Positions 1 to 12,136 are shown, counted from the first letter of the stretch. The stretch is DNA of 64,000 nt from Rhizomucor pusillus (GCA_900175165.2 FWWN02000650.1:62001-126000); one strand, 5' to 3'. Translations and numbers: made by a program. Notes: generated by a model not told the origin, from the sequence alone.

Positions 1-866
1 CGGTATCTCCCAGGAACGCCAACATTAGATTTCGAATAGTTTCAATGCTGTCTTGTGCTAGTATCGTATCGCAAAATCGTTGGAGCTTGAGCTCCAGGTC
101 TGGTTGCGTATTCTCCAGCACTGCCTCTAGCTGCCTGTTCAAAGCAGCATCTGGTAAACAGTTTTTCATAGCAAGTTTTTCCTAAATATTTTTATACATT
201 AACAAAGTGTGAGTGAGCATGAACTGTGCTGTATATATCTACTGTTGTTTTCTCCTGCAATGTAGCTGCGTCGCTGCGATCGGCGGCTGCGTTATCCAAA
301 AAAAGCAAGATGTCGCTCATGCAATCTTGTTCATCGTATAGGACATCATCGTATGCGATGTTAAACGTATGCTGCTCGATTGTGACAACGTTCTGGCCTA
401 TCGTAACATGTTTTCCATTCAAAGTCGTTAAGTTAATCGTATTTTGGGGCCGTGACTCTTGATTGACGCTTCTGGAGCGCGAGCGCAAAGACAGAATACT
501 GCTTGAACCACCAGATTGCAGGATACTTGATCGCTGCGATCGCGGCGAAAATCGATAGAGAACCGATGAAGCAGACAATGACGTTCTCGGAATAGCCTGC
601 GTCGCTTTAATGTTCTCTGTCGATGAGATGTTTGGATTGTACGGAAAGGGAATGACGTGGGAAGCTGGTTTTATTATTGTTATGCGTCGTCAGCTCACAT
701 ATATATATTTCAGGCCGGATTATTGTTCTCTTTTACCTAGATAATCGTATGATGGCGGGATGGAATCTGTATTTATTACGGGTGGTAAAAGAATAATTCT
801 TATCTTGTCTGGCGTAGCTAGTCGTGGCTGCTTGAATACATATTCTAAGAGTGGATGACTGATCAT
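1..866 (-). CDS. Unrecognised protein, 3 exons, cut by left edge
   Basis: I do not recognise this protein. The start ATG is at 866, with exon 1 at 866-737. The donor GTAAAAG and the acceptor ACCAG give exon 2 from 664, in phase. Exon 2 runs to about 225-246 and exon 3 from 181 through the window edge. Two donors (GTAGAT or GTTCAT) both keep phase 0 for the second intron, so that join is uncertain. Visible in the protein: a start MISHPLLEYVFKQPRL, a Pro-rich stretch, a Ser/Arg-rich stretch (residues about 70-105), then an acidic Asp-rich segment and a helical region with many Leu and Glu. There is no signal peptide or membrane segment. More than 220 residues are present and the C-terminus lies outside the window. 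The reading frame is supported by matching phases and protein-like composition, not by homology. Confidence 0.5.
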
Positions 867-2347
867 GGTGGAAGCAAAAAGACCAGGTGAGCCCTTGGTC
901 TCTCCGCGTTTTGTCCCAATTGCTGATGATCCCCACCACCTCGTCCCTCTCTTCTATCTCAAAATGGGTACATTTGGCATGTACACCAAAGGTGTTTCGA
1001 GCACAACCACGGGATATCTTGAGACCTGTAATTCAGGAATCTGCAGTTCTATCGCCACACACTGTCTATTCAACTCCCTGTACTGTTTAACAAGCTATGC
1101 ACTGTATAAAAGGTTATACATACTGTACATATTTATATAATAGGCATACTCAAAATTGCTAGTGATACATAGAATTACAGTTCATACACTCAGTTAGAAG
1201 TCGCGTTTTCCAGAAACGACTTCATACCACATCTTGAAATCGCAAATGAACGAATAGATAGGGTATCGAAAGGTAGCTGGTTTGCTGCAACGACGCATTG
1301 TAAGCAAAGGTATACCCACAGCCGCAGCAGAAGCGAGATGTAACCTACTTTTTTAAAAGAAGAAATGGCCTATCCAAGCAAAACCGTATCCTTGAAATTC
1401 GTCATCGATAAATCACATGTCAACGATAGCAGCTGTGTGATACCCCACACTTCTTACCTTGTATCAAGCCCACGAGAAGCAATTTCTGTTTCTTCTTTAG
1501 AACAGCCAGCAAGGCAATGAGTAGCGACAGAGTCGTGCCTAGTTCGTAGTAGCCCGTGAGAAGAAGGATCTAGATCGCAGTGATCCCGGCGATCATCCTG
1601 TACCGATCAAGTGAAGTCGGCGATTCGTGCGATTGCAGTGCTCGCCGAGATAGTATGGGTAGAAGCTCTCGAGCGTTTTAAAACCACCCTCAGGCTCGCT
1701 TCGCAGCGAGTAATTTGGATTAGCTATAGTTCGACTGTTGACCATTGTTTCGCAAAAAAAAATAAATAATATCTACTATGTAGCGAAAAAAAAGAAAAAA
1801 GAAAAATGTTGATTACTGCTGATATGTGAGTGAATCATTTCAGAATAAGCATGTTCCGCAAATGTGATTTAGCTAAGACGACTTCCTTTCCTCACGCACA
1901 GTTGGAAATGCCTGCAGCATACTCGGCATGATAAGATATTCCTCAGGGCTTTTTGACCAATTTTTATTGATGCATGATACGACGCGATGTGATATAAGGT
2001 TATGCCCTTGACTGACCCGCTATATTGAATGCGGACTGCTATCGTTTGCCGGTGAATGAATATTAAGTGGCGTCCCAAACAATTTTTTCTTTAATCTGTT
2101 TTCCCTCCGGGGAGCCATTTCCTCAGCGATCGCCGCACAACGATCGTGGGGGATTGTACGGCAGAGAGAAGGATTCCAAAAGAAGGCTTCTGTTTTGGAG
2201 TAACCGTCCATACCGGTGATTCTGCTCCCCTTCTTTGAGACAATGCTTATTGGAAAGAAAGCAAATGAACCGATCGCGTTTGTCAAACAAAATCAACGCT
2301 TTATTGAAAAGGGGTATCAGAGTCAAACGTTGCACGGGTAATATATA
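867..2347. other. Intergenic, no clear gene
   Basis: Only short open frames without family resemblance or plausible splice joins are seen on either strand. A GC-richer island lies at about 1490-1715 and contains a perfect 6-bp hairpin (CTCGCT at 1695-1700, AGCGAG at 1705-1710). The part just left of 2347 would hold the 3' UTR of the peptidase gene. No tRNA or known small RNA consensus was recognised. Confidence 0.4.
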
Positions 2348-5300
2348 TCAGTGATCTTGCAAAGGTCCTGCAAAGCGACCGTGTGTCTCTGCTCGAACAT
2401 GCATGTATTCACGACCGCCAAAGCTTTCCCAAAGATATTCCGTCAATAGATAGTATAAGTTGGAGTTGGCGTCGTGATAGCGGATGGCATGGTTGTTGTC
2501 TGAGTAGAACTGGACGCGATAGTTGTGGACATTGGCCCTCGTGAGTTTATCGACGAGCACGGCCGAATGTTGGAAATGCACTGTTGGGGAAAATGTTTTA
2601 GTAGATTTCTCACGCGGATGTATCAATTGCAACAACAATGACAACAACAAACTTACCATTGTCATCTCCTGTGCCGTGAACAAGCAAGAACTGTGCGTTT
2701 TCAAAACCTGTCATGTTGTTCACAGCACTCTTGGTATATCCGTCAGGGTTCATTTCCGGTGTGAGCATATATCGCTCCGTGTAGATAGAATCTATAGCGA
2801 AGATATTAAATATCTTTCTCAGGCAATATATATGATGTTAACGAACCATAGTAACGCCAATCTGTGACTGGAGCAACAGCCATTCCTGTAGAGAATACGC
2901 CATCATTGGACTCGATCACTTTACTCGTCATGTAACCGCCGTAAGACCATCCCCATATGGCGATACGTGAGGGGTCGACGTAATTGAGAGTTGCCCAATG
3001 CTTTGCAGCGTTGACTTGATCGATCGTCTCCAATTCTCCTAGTCGCTTTCGCACACAAGTTCTATACTCGCGTCCTCGGAAACCAGTACCGCGTCCATCC
3101 ACCTATTTCAATGAAATTTCAGTTGAATTTTCCACACTGAGAAAAAACGTGCCAAAGAAACAGATGATACATACAGTGACGACAATGTATCGCAACTTGC
3201 TTGCAATAAAGGTATGCCACGACAGATCAAACTGATACGAAACAAGCTGAGATCCAGGCCCACCGTAAACGTGGAAGAGAACAGGATACTTTTCAGCGGC
3301 GTTAAAGTCGGGCGGTAATAACTCGACAGCATTCATCTCTGACAAAGTGTAATAATATAATCTCAGCAAAAGTGTGATGGCAACCGATATCGAAAAATCT
3401 GGATAACTCACCAACACCGCCACTTTGAACTGTTACCATTCTAGGCCTTGGCAGCTCATATCCGCTCAAAAGAGCTCGCAAGTTTCGATTATCCTCCAAG
3501 ACAGACTCAAAAGTGCCGTTATCTACCTTTTTAACAACCGTCTTTGGGACATCAGGTCCTTCATAGTTGAGCACATAGTATCCAGCTTTTGGCGAGAACG
3601 ATGCAGTGTAGTAAGCATGCTCCTCTGGATCCTTGGGGCAAGTCAAACAAACTTTCGTAGAGGCTGGATTCTTATCTTTGAGCGAAATGCTGTACAAATG
3701 CCGTTCCAAAGGTGATCTTTCTGTAGATGCAAAGTGTCTAAAATGTCATGTAAGAAAGTTTGCTCAAAATCTAGCCTTCATATAAATTTGCTTACAGTAA
3801 CTGACGGACTGGGTCCATTACCACAGTTCCTGTCACAACTTCCCACTCGCCAGATGTCAGCCAGATAGGTTTCTTCTTTGCATCATTCGCGGTGAATATT
3901 GCCAAGTGAAGATAGCCGTTTCCGTCGTCTGCGAGGTCAATGTATCGGATCTGTTCGTTCTTGGTAGAGAGATAGACAATTGACTGCTGCACCTCGATCC
4001 ATCCGCCATCCTTTGGTTGATATTTCCGGGCAAGCTGGACTGTCGATTCGTTAGCATTGGGCTTTACAGTGACAAGCGACGTAATTTCGTAGTCCTGCAC
4101 ACGATTCATTTGCTTAAACAGCAAATGTGTATGTGTCTCCGTTGCCCATACAACGTCTGTGATCAAACGATCCTCGTCCTCGAAACCTTGGTATCCTGCA
4201 ATCATTTGCAAGACTGATTCTGCGGTTGAGTTCTTGGTGACCATAATCGTTGTATCATCCAAAAGCGAGTAGATATGTAGCGAGACTAACGGATTCGGTG
4301 CACCAGCCTTCGTTGCAAAAACGTGAATATATCCGTTCATTCATTGGCTTCACTCCAAGACACGTACCTTTGGATACTTGATGCTAACTTCGTCTGGATA
4401 CGTCGAATTGGATTTTGTATAGAAGGGGACGTGATACTCAGGGACAGCGGTCTCATTGAAGCGCAAGTAAGCAATGTGTGTGGAGTCTGGCGACCACCAC
4501 AAGGTGTTATCCTTGGCAAACACCTCCTCTACTCAAGCATGAGTAACAATCAAATATGCAAGTAGTGAACATTCCGTACCTTCGTAAACCCAATCAGGAA
4601 CTCCGTTGAAAATGGTTGCAGATCCATCGAATGTAACCCTGCGCTCAGTAACGAGATCGGTCACATACAGATCGTTATCCATAACATATGCCTTTCAGGA
4701 GAATTAGAGACCCCTTTTTTTCCTAAAGACTCCTCTTGATGAATTTACGTACGACTTGATGTCCAGTAGGACTCCACACTGCATATGATATTCTCGGTGG
4801 GCCGTAAACAGTAGAGTTTTCTGTCAACGGGACCAAAGTGCGGTTTGCAATATTGTAAATGTAAACGTTGGCACGTACAGAGTAACGCCATTGCTATCGT
4901 TCTCTTTAGAGCATGATCATTTGACAGCACTTGCAAAACATGATACATACGCTTGAAACATTGGTCCAGAGCATAAGATATTCGGCATCTTGAGAAATCT
5001 CAAAGGAAGACACTTCTAGGTAGCCATCATCTAATCGCTGCGTTTCCTTTTTAATCACATGTTTAAAAATAGATCAGCACTTCCGTTTTACCAGATAAGA
5101 TTGCTTAACAAGGGTGTCAACCGTTCCCTGCTCGATAGTCTCCAACAGAATATCGCCGGTTAATGGGTCGCTGTAAGTAAATACGCCGTCTCGCGGATCT
5201 ATGGCAAGCGCTTTCGTTAGATACGTCTCACGCAATTGAAAGTATAGCATATGTACCATTTTTGACCCACTCCAAAAATGGTCTTTTAGGTGTAAAGGAG

Positions 5301-5937
5301 GTATTATACAAGTCGTCAAAATCGATATGCTTTGCGCCTTGCTCTTCTTCAGAAACATGCACTTGATACAGACCGATTAGTGCGATGTATACCTTGCAAA
5401 CCATTATGTTAGTACCTTGGCTAATGCCGCTGACAACAAAGGTCCAAATAATCCATCCTAAAAGTAAGGCGCCGAGAAATGCAATGCAAATCCATCTAGA
5501 GTTCTTTCGAAAATTCTTTCTCACAGTGTGTGAATATTTCACTGCTAGAGAAGACAGTGCATTAAACGTACTTTTCCTGCTGGGATGTTATCATTGTCGT
5601 CGTTTCCATTTTCGAGGTCGCCGTGAAAGAGGCGTTGTTGAGCCTCGTCCCTGCCGTCTTCGCCATAAAAGGTGTGGCCGTGTATGGGGTCGTCGTCGTC
5701 TGTGTAATATGCTTTATCTTGCACGCTCATGTTGCTGCTTACACTACTCTCGTCGTCGTTGCTGCTGCTGCTTCCGGTTTCAAGGGACGTAACAGAATGC
5801 AGGTTATGTCGTGCGTCCAAGGTGGCAAGAAGAGATTCAATGTCACCACGAACTTGAGTCAATTCAGTAGCATCAGGTGAGGGGAGATTATTATTCGCGA
5901 TTGGTAAGTGTCTAGAGATCCATAGAAATACGGGCAT
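2348..5937 (-). CDS. Dipeptidyl aminopeptidase IV family (S9B), type II membrane protein
   Basis: This serine exopeptidase removes X-Pro or X-Ala dipeptides. Fungal members (Ste13/Dap2/DapB) sit in the late Golgi or vacuole membrane. It is complete, in about 14 exons. An acidic cytoplasmic tail is followed by one membrane segment ([14 protein letters not shown]), then the beta-propeller, then the hydrolase domain. The catalytic Ser is in GWSYGGY (about 2930-2960), the Asp in GTGDDN (about 2650) and the His in DNNHAI (about 2490). The 5' joins need care. Exon 5937-5572 joins 5515 at acceptor GAAAG. The next introns are 5415-5362 and 5256-5199, giving EWVKNDPRDG. With these, no frameshift remains. 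Two starts are possible: ATG 5937, only 84 bases after the Alba gene's stop, or ATG 5730 (MSVQDKAYY). The shorter form is equally plausible. Confidence 0.88.
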
Positions 5938-6020
5938 TAAGCTTACAGAGAGTGGATAGTTTGCGCGCTTTCGAACGCTGAACAGCAAAAAAGGAATGGA
6001 AAAAAAAGTCAAATAATAAA

Positions 6021-6839
6021 TCAAGCTCGGCTAACTTTGACTTGTATGCAGCTTGTATACCGCCTGACGTCTTGTTCCACAGTAAAAGTTTCGACCTCTA
6101 AGTATGCGTGTAGTTCTTTTGTTAGGGGACAACTGCAGCGCCAGCAGTATACCTGATCAGAAAACTCACCTTCATGCTCTCCTATTCCCCTATGCTGTAA
6201 AATAGTTACCAACGACACGACGTCTGCAATGGCTTTATCCATTCCCACTATCGTGATTGTATCGTATGTTTTTAAGCAACGGCTCATCTAATCAGTAAGC
6301 AGTTTAGTTAAGTGCACTCTCAGGAAATTATCGCTGTCATTCATTCGTACCCATTCAATGTATCGTTCGTATCCATGCACAAGCTTCCCCCTCGCTCGCC
6401 CGTCATCCCCTGCTGCAGAGTTGTCGCGAGTATCGGATCGTGTTCGGAAAACTGGATCAATAACTTCTTCTATGGTAATGAATTTCACAGGCTGATCAAA
6501 TGGTTCCGGCGTAGAACCGGACGCAGGATTGTTTGCTTGAATGCTGCTTTCTCTGCGCCCACTTGGACGCCTACCACTACCACCACCACCGCTGCTGCTG
6601 CTGCTAGAAGGCGCACCTTTTTTGGCTTTTCCGTGCGATCTTCTTTTACCGTCGCTCGTTCTCTGAGACGATCGAGATCGAGATTCGGATTCTTGAGGCG
6701 AAGTAGCAGAACTGCTTGGCTGTTGCCGCGAAGAAGCCTGCTTTTTCTTGTCTTTTTGCTTATCTTCTTTTGCTGGTAAATGAGAAGAAGACTTTGGAGG
6801 ATCTAATGGACGAAATTCTGTAGCGTTTGGATTGAGCAT
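6021..6839 (-). CDS. Alba-domain protein with PAM2-like N-terminus
   Basis: Three exons (6839-6351, 6287-6170, 6097-6021) give 227 residues, and all phases match. The protein begins MLNPNATEFRPL, close to the PAM2 motif that binds the MLLE domain of poly(A)-binding protein. Residues about 15-125 are disordered, rich in Ser/Lys/Arg and with a Gly run. The C-terminal ~75 residues look like an Alba/Pop7-type nucleic-acid-binding fold: KTYDTITIVGMDKAIADVVSL, then a strand VETFTVEQDV and a last strand CIQVKVSRA. Known Alba proteins bind RNA or DNA, for example in RNase P/MRP. The likely role is RNA binding linked to poly(A)-binding protein, which is inference. The upstream in-frame codons lack the Ser usually found two residues before the Leu, so the PAM2 call is tentative. 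Confidence 0.68.
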
Positions 6840-9460
6840 TTCTGAATGGCAATCACGATCTTTGGTTGCGGGCTGAGCGTCCTGCCACTCAATTTTTGAG
6901 ACAAAAGATGCTGCATTAATCTAGACACAGGAACATCCATTCAGGCAAGCTTCCCAACGTATATTTCATATATTGAGCATATCACTTGTAAATACTAATA
7001 GGCGATCCTTTAGTAAGGAGATCGTATGAATATTTGATCCATAATAAAAAATTTAAATGTTGGATTTTACTATAACGACAATGACTAGTTGACGCTGAAT
7101 GGCCGGTCAGTATGTGATACGATATCTGTATGGGGTATGCTTCGACAGACAGATAGTACTCATTCTCGTGCAGACAATAACTGCGTGTCTCATTAACGTG
7201 GAACAGACTGAGAAAGTGGTTTATAATTACCCAGACCGAGTAACCACAGTGAAGTTCCTTATTCAATTCTCGAACACAATAAACAAAACTGTCACAGATT
7301 TATATGTCCCCTGCTATTGCTATTACCTCTAACATCACCTCAAGCACAGCACTTACCTCATTACTTCTTGTGATGCTGAAAAGCGTAACCTTATGGTAGA
7401 AAAGATGCAACAGAGAATACAGCGTAAATGTAAGCGTAATATACATTTTTTTCTTCATTTTGATGCCTGATATACAACAAGCTGACATACCGGGTGTCTA
7501 TCGTATAGAAGGCTCCAGATTGGACTCAGGTATTTTCGCTTGAGGATTAAGATTTTACTGGTAAGCTTCTTTGACAAACCATTGCTTTTAAAAATGAGGC
7601 AAAAAAGCTCATTAGTTAGTTACCACGGTGTAGGTACTTTTTGTCCAATAATTTGAAGACGGATTTAATGCATTATCTTTCAAAAAACTGATTATCAGCC
7701 AAAAATTCACAATAAGCTTGGTCATTTCTTGAAGATTCCATGAGCCATAGAGTGCACAGATCGCGACAGCGTCGTTGTGCTTGCAGGATACTGGTACGCA
7801 AGGAAGCCAGAAATCACTGCCGGTAAAATATCTTTGTCTGCACACAACGTCAATGTGACCAGCAGCCACGAAAGCGATATCGATTTAAGCAACGGATATC
7901 ATACCTGGGAACATTCCCCTCGGCGGTGCTCATTCAAATCGTTGTAGCTTCACTGGTGGAGCCGCCAAAGCGTTTTACTCAATTTATATTAAGAAACGAC
8001 TTTTACATTACTGGATCTATCTGAACATGCTTTTCGCATATCGTTGACGCGTCCGCCAAAGCTTCAAATGAAATATCTGTTTTATGCAATGTGTGTAATC
8101 TTGGAGAAAGAAGCGCGTTCTTTCAAATGAGTCAATTTCAACTGATTGCATAATGTCACATGAAAAATTTACTTTTTTGGCGGGGAGACAATATTCTGAT
8201 GTTATCGTACAACATTATTACAACAAGGTCTATTCCGGTGGTCGAAGCTTGAGCACGGATCAATTTGTAATGAAGGGTCGAGATCGCCCGTCGCTGGTAG
8301 CGAATGTTCATGGGTGATCGTTTCTCCCGAACCCGTTACAGCTGGCCCGATTTTTACCCGTCGCTTACTTGGAAGTTCGGGAAGAAATGCATAAGCTCGG
8401 AAATCGGATTATGCGGGTAAACTGTAGCAGTATCTGGAGCAACAGAGAAGCCTTGTCTCTCTGCTTGAGGTTGCAGATCAAAGCAATTGATCGGTTGAAA
8501 TAGAAAGCTTTCGATGTGCTAGCCAAAGAAGAGATTGGTAATACATCAAGCTTTTTTGGTTGATTAAAAATTCGATATTAATTGAAATAATCTGATGTTA
8601 GATCATCGTAAAGGGAGAGCGGCTCAATTGCCAAATATGGCATCTGATGAGCATTCCACGACCTAAACATTGATTGGACGAAGAAGCCTGGTAGAAATGA
8701 CGATATCCACAAGCGAGACAGTCCCAGAAATCAATCAAATTTGCCATGGTGACTGCGATGTTAGCCATAAGACAACAGATGTCGAGAGACACCGGCAGGC
8801 TTAGTAAGCTGCGCCAAGTGTGCTGCTGGCAAAGGGAGATTATATGTCACGGGGTAGGAAGCATATCAGATTATGGAAAAGAGGAACAATGTCCTACAGC
8901 ACCATGAAATGGGGAAGTGTCCTGAGTCAGCGTGGGGGTGTGGGCGAGGCAAGAAGTTTGTGTCGCCATAGTTACCAAGAATGATGCAGATGCAAAGACC
9001 AATGACAGAAGTTGCCGCGAAATTTGACTCTTAAGAGCCATTGGACCGCGGCCCCCCCGAATTTTTCTCGACAGCGACAAATCGAAACAGAACCAATCAT
9101 ATGTTGCTACTTGTTGGGTCTAAATTTGGCAACTTGGCGATAAACATATCAAAAGTGTGTGCTTTGGTAGATAGGAAGTAGTGAAAAAGCTCAAAATATT
9201 AAAGGAAAAGGAAGTGTCAAAGATAGGGAACTAGAGAAATGGCGTGTTGCGTGGCAGGTGTTGGTGTTCAAGTAAGTATATCGATTGCATCATGCTGCAG
9301 AAGCTGCTAGAAGCGGCATGTTTGTAATCCGACCCAGCTGCGCAATACCTACAAATACCGCCTAATCTCGCCGTTTCCCTCGCACTTCTTCACCTCTTTT
9401 TCTTAACTATTGCTTGACCACCTTACTTTCTCTTACTTATATCTATTCCCACTGTACACC
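6840..9460. other. Long intergenic region, no convincing gene
   Basis: About 2.6 kb between the Alba gene and the kinase. On the minus strand, an open stretch at 7612-7869 (85 codons, starting with GTG: AAGHIDVVCRQRY...) and short frames at 6982-7488 look weakly protein-like. They have no family resemblance and no clear splice partners. The rest is AT-rich and broken in all frames. The right end would carry the kinase promoter. It may hold decayed sequence. Confidence 0.35.
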
Positions 9461-9484
9461 ATGGCTGTCTCTATCATCTTCTAA
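9461..9484 (+). promoter_or_regulatory. Upstream reading frame of 7 codons before the kinase
   Basis: CACCATGG at 9457-9464 is a strong start context. It opens MAVSIIF followed by TAA, 240 bases before the kinase ATG. The surrounding CT-rich sequence is typical of a fungal 5' leader. If transcribed, it would be expected to lower or condition translation of the kinase. The transcription start is not known. Confidence 0.4.
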
Positions 9485-9724
9485 GCAAGTGAAGAAGGTT
9501 GACCAACTCTCTCACATCTCCATCTGCAAGATTACTGCAAGCAACTAGTCTCATCTCAAAGCCCAAGAGGTTTTTTCCACCGGACTCTATCTCTGTAAAC
9601 ATGTCACATCACATACGCAACTCAACTGGACATACGTTCCAACTGTATCTATCCTCGTCTGATTCCTGAATAAGTATCGCAACAAGCATATACCGTTTAT
9701 CAATATAAGCAAACCGTCGAACAA

Positions 9725-10888
9725 ATGACTGCTGCTACAAAAGATTACTGGTCGCAGCTGTCGGCCTCCATGGTCGACCAAGTGATTGGCGACGAATATC
9801 AGCTTCTCGAAGAACTTGGCCGTGGTTCCTACGGCTGTCTGTTTCTAGGCCAGTCTCTCAAGGATGGCTCCTATGTGGCTGTAAAGATTCTCACCAAGAT
9901 GGGCTTGGATCAAAACCAGCTCCAAGTTCAGCAACAAGAAGCTGATATTCAATCTAGCCTCAAGCACCCACATATCCTTTCTCTTCATCGCGTCATTCAA
10001 AATCAAGACTTCATCTTTATGGTCATGGAACTTTGCGATCAAGGCGATCTCTTTGACTTTGTCGTTCGAGACCAAGAAACGAACCCTATCCGCGATGAAA
10101 AGCTTGTCAAAACAATCTTTGGCCAGATCCTAGATGCAATGGAATACATGCATTCGCGCGGTGTTTATCACCGTGATATCAAGCTTGAAAATATTCTTCT
10201 CAAGGCTGATGACGACGAAGACATCGTTTGCAAGGTCGCTGACTTTGGCTTGGCAACTCGCGATCATCTTTCAATAGAGTTTGGCTGTGGTTCTTCAACC
10301 TACCTCGCACCTGAGCACTTTGACGATGACCAAACTGATATGATGCGTGGTGAAGAGTTGCTGCCTTACGATGCAGCCAAGTCTGATGTCTGGAGCTTGG
10401 GGATCTTGCTCATTGCTCTCCTTTTTGGCCGTAATCCTTGGCAAGAAGCAACCTCTGTGGATGCATCCTACGCCGAATTCAAACGTAATCCAACTATGCT
10501 CAAGGCTCAGCTATTTCCTGACATGTCGCTAGCTCTTTTCCGATTTCTCAAGAACGTTCTTTCTCTCGATGCATCCGACCGTCCTTCTGTCAGCGAAATG
10601 AAGCAGCAGTTCCAAGCCATCAACCGTCTCACTGATGTCGACGAAGAGCCTCTCTCCCCAGTGGACATTCCCGTCACTACCAAGCCTCAAGAAAGAGCAA
10701 GCTTCGATTCTGCCGTCTTTAGCGGTGCAGACTATGGTTCTTGGTCTGACATGGTTGAAGAAGAGGAGGAAATGCAAAAAGCTGCCTGCGCTTCTGATCA
10801 CGATGAACCTGAAGTTGTCCACAACTATGACGATGATGATATGGATATGTTCGTGCACAGCCAAGAAAAGGAGTCTTGGTGGCTCTAG
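9725..10888 (+). CDS. Ran1/Vhs1/Sks1-type serine/threonine kinase
   Basis: Single-exon gene, 387 residues, start ATG at 9725. The kinase domain spans residues about 24-300: glycine loop GRGSYG, VAVK lysine, catalytic HRDIKLEN, ADFGLAT, and the activation segment FGCGSSTYLAPEH. The Gly-Cys-Gly-Ser-Ser-x-Tyr form of the last is characteristic of the fungal Ran1/Pat1, Vhs1, Sks1 and Ksp1 group. The C-terminal 80 residues are acidic and unstructured (EEEEEM, DDDDMDMF). Members of this group act in nutrient response and, in fission yeast, in blocking meiosis. Which paralogue this is cannot be told. A second in-frame Met is at residue 16. Lack of introns is unusual beside its neighbours. A poly(A)-like AATAAA is at about 10990. 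Confidence 0.9.
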   Translation: MTAATKDYWSQLSASMVDQVIGDEYQLLEELGRGSYGCLFLGQSLKDGSYVAVKILTKMGLDQNQLQVQQQEADIQSSLKHPHILSLHRVIQNQDFIFMVMELCDQGDLFDFVVRDQETNPIRDEKLVKTIFGQILDAMEYMHSRGVYHRDIKLENILLKADDDEDIVCKVADFGLATRDHLSIEFGCGSSTYLAPEHFDDDQTDMMRGEELLPYDAAKSDVWSLGILLIALLFGRNPWQEATSVDASYAEFKRNPTMLKAQLFPDMSLALFRFLKNVLSLDASDRPSVSEMKQQFQAINRLTDVDEEPLSPVDIPVTTKPQERASFDSAVFSGADYGSWSDMVEEEEEMQKAACASDHDEPEVVHNYDDDDMDMFVHSQEKESWWL

Positions 10889-11437
10889 CCAATACCGAAA
10901 TTTTCTTATCCCTTCTCCTCACCTCACTCTCACTCTCCTCACTTTTGTTTTCTCTCGTTTCTTCCCCGATTTGTGTACGCATGTATCGAAAATAAAAAGT
11001 TCGTGATTCTGTACTGTAATGTTCTCAAAAATCTTTTTCGTGCAAATGTTTCTGCAACGTCTAACTTCTCGAAATTAATGTAACGTTTGCTGCCATACTT
11101 AGTAAGACTCTGTATCGTAATCTTGGTTATTTATGAGCATTTAATGTCTGGTTTGTACAAATGAATGCACGCCTATATTTATGTAGTTGGGAGACTTATC
11201 ATATCCAATACGAAAGAGCGATGATCGAGGATAGTATAGTGATATCATTCAATGCATTTTGGTCCACATTCAATACTCGAGTGCCAAATGTTTAAATAGC
11301 ACGCTTTTCAGAATGGATCGTCAGCTAGAACGTACATATATAAGCAAAAAGAAAAAGAAAAAAAGTTATTGTTCGAGTGGATTATATGTAAATGCATTTT
11401 AAAAATATACAGCTTCGGTTTTAATATCGCAAACTAA
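10889..11437. other. Intergenic between convergent genes
   Basis: This is AT-rich sequence with the kinase 3' UTR on the left and the SFM1 3' UTR on the right. No reading frame or structural RNA was recognised. Confidence 0.5.
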
Positions 11438-12136
11438 CTAAAAGTCTAGTGTTCGTTCATTGTCCTTTTTGATGAGCTCCAACATGCCCGGGGGCATAAG
11501 CGGGACCTTGATGGTCTTTTCCTGACCATCTTTAGTCTTGATAGTCTTGGTTACGGCAATGTATCGGTAAGGCAAGGTAACAGACTCGTGCTTTGAAAAG
11601 AAGACCTCGGGGCTGTCAATGTAGGGGATTTGATCTAAAGGCACCTTGTCGACCACAACGCGCTTGGTGACATTGACAGCGGTATCTGTAGACATCTGGA
11701 TAGGTCCCAAGTGTCTGCCCTCGAAACCAAGCTTTCGCAATTCCTTGGTACGGTCTACAAACGCGTTCGTTCCCTGTCAGTGCTTTCGGAAGTGAAGACT
11801 GGGAAAATCATACATACCTCGCGGAGGATCGTCGCCCAAGATACCGCCAAACAAAAAGTACTTGAACCGGTCAGCGTCTTCAGGGGAAAGTGGGGTGGTG
11901 GCAGCCGGGTCCAAGAGGCAGATATCCTTAGGGTCCACACCGGGCAAGTGGAGCACGTCTTCCTTGTGGCAGTGTGCTTGCTTGAGTTCCTCGGGCATAC
12001 CGCTGTTCAGGCAGGCGTCGGTCAAGGACGAAAAGTACAGGTTGTCCGCACCGACATTCATGAGCATGTGCTTGTATTCGAGCACACACCACTCGTGCAT
12101 GCCGTCTTCCATGTGATCGATAATGAATTTTGACAT
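11438..12136 (-). CDS. SFM1: SPOUT protein arginine methyltransferase Sfm1
   Basis: Two exons (12136-11818 and 11754-11438) give 211 residues, against about 213 in yeast. The intron ends at GTTTGTAG. This join gives GGILGDDPPRDRTKELRKLG, the conserved centre of the family, followed by GRHLGPIQMSTDTAV. The N-terminus (MSKFIIDHMEDGMHEWCVLE) matches the family start. In yeast, Sfm1 monomethylates Arg146 of ribosomal protein Rps3 using S-adenosylmethionine and is a SPOUT (knotted) enzyme. The GDDPPRDRT and TTDTAV-like segments correspond to the cofactor knot. The branch-like CACTGAC lies inside the intron. Confidence 0.9.

Noticed and set aside
1490..1715. GC-richer island with hairpins, possible structural RNA
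   Set aside because: No match to the consensus boxes of U1-U6, SRP, RNase P or 5S RNA that I could recognise; kept only as intergenic.
5199..5571. Apparent frameshifts at the 5' end of the peptidase gene, suggesting a pseudogene
   Set aside because: Introns 5571-5516 and 5256-5199 with proper AG acceptors restore the frame and give the expected tail-membrane-EWVKNDPRDG sequence.
7612..7869. 85-codon minus-strand frame
   Set aside because: Starts with GTG, no splice partner or family; could be a decayed exon but not supportable.
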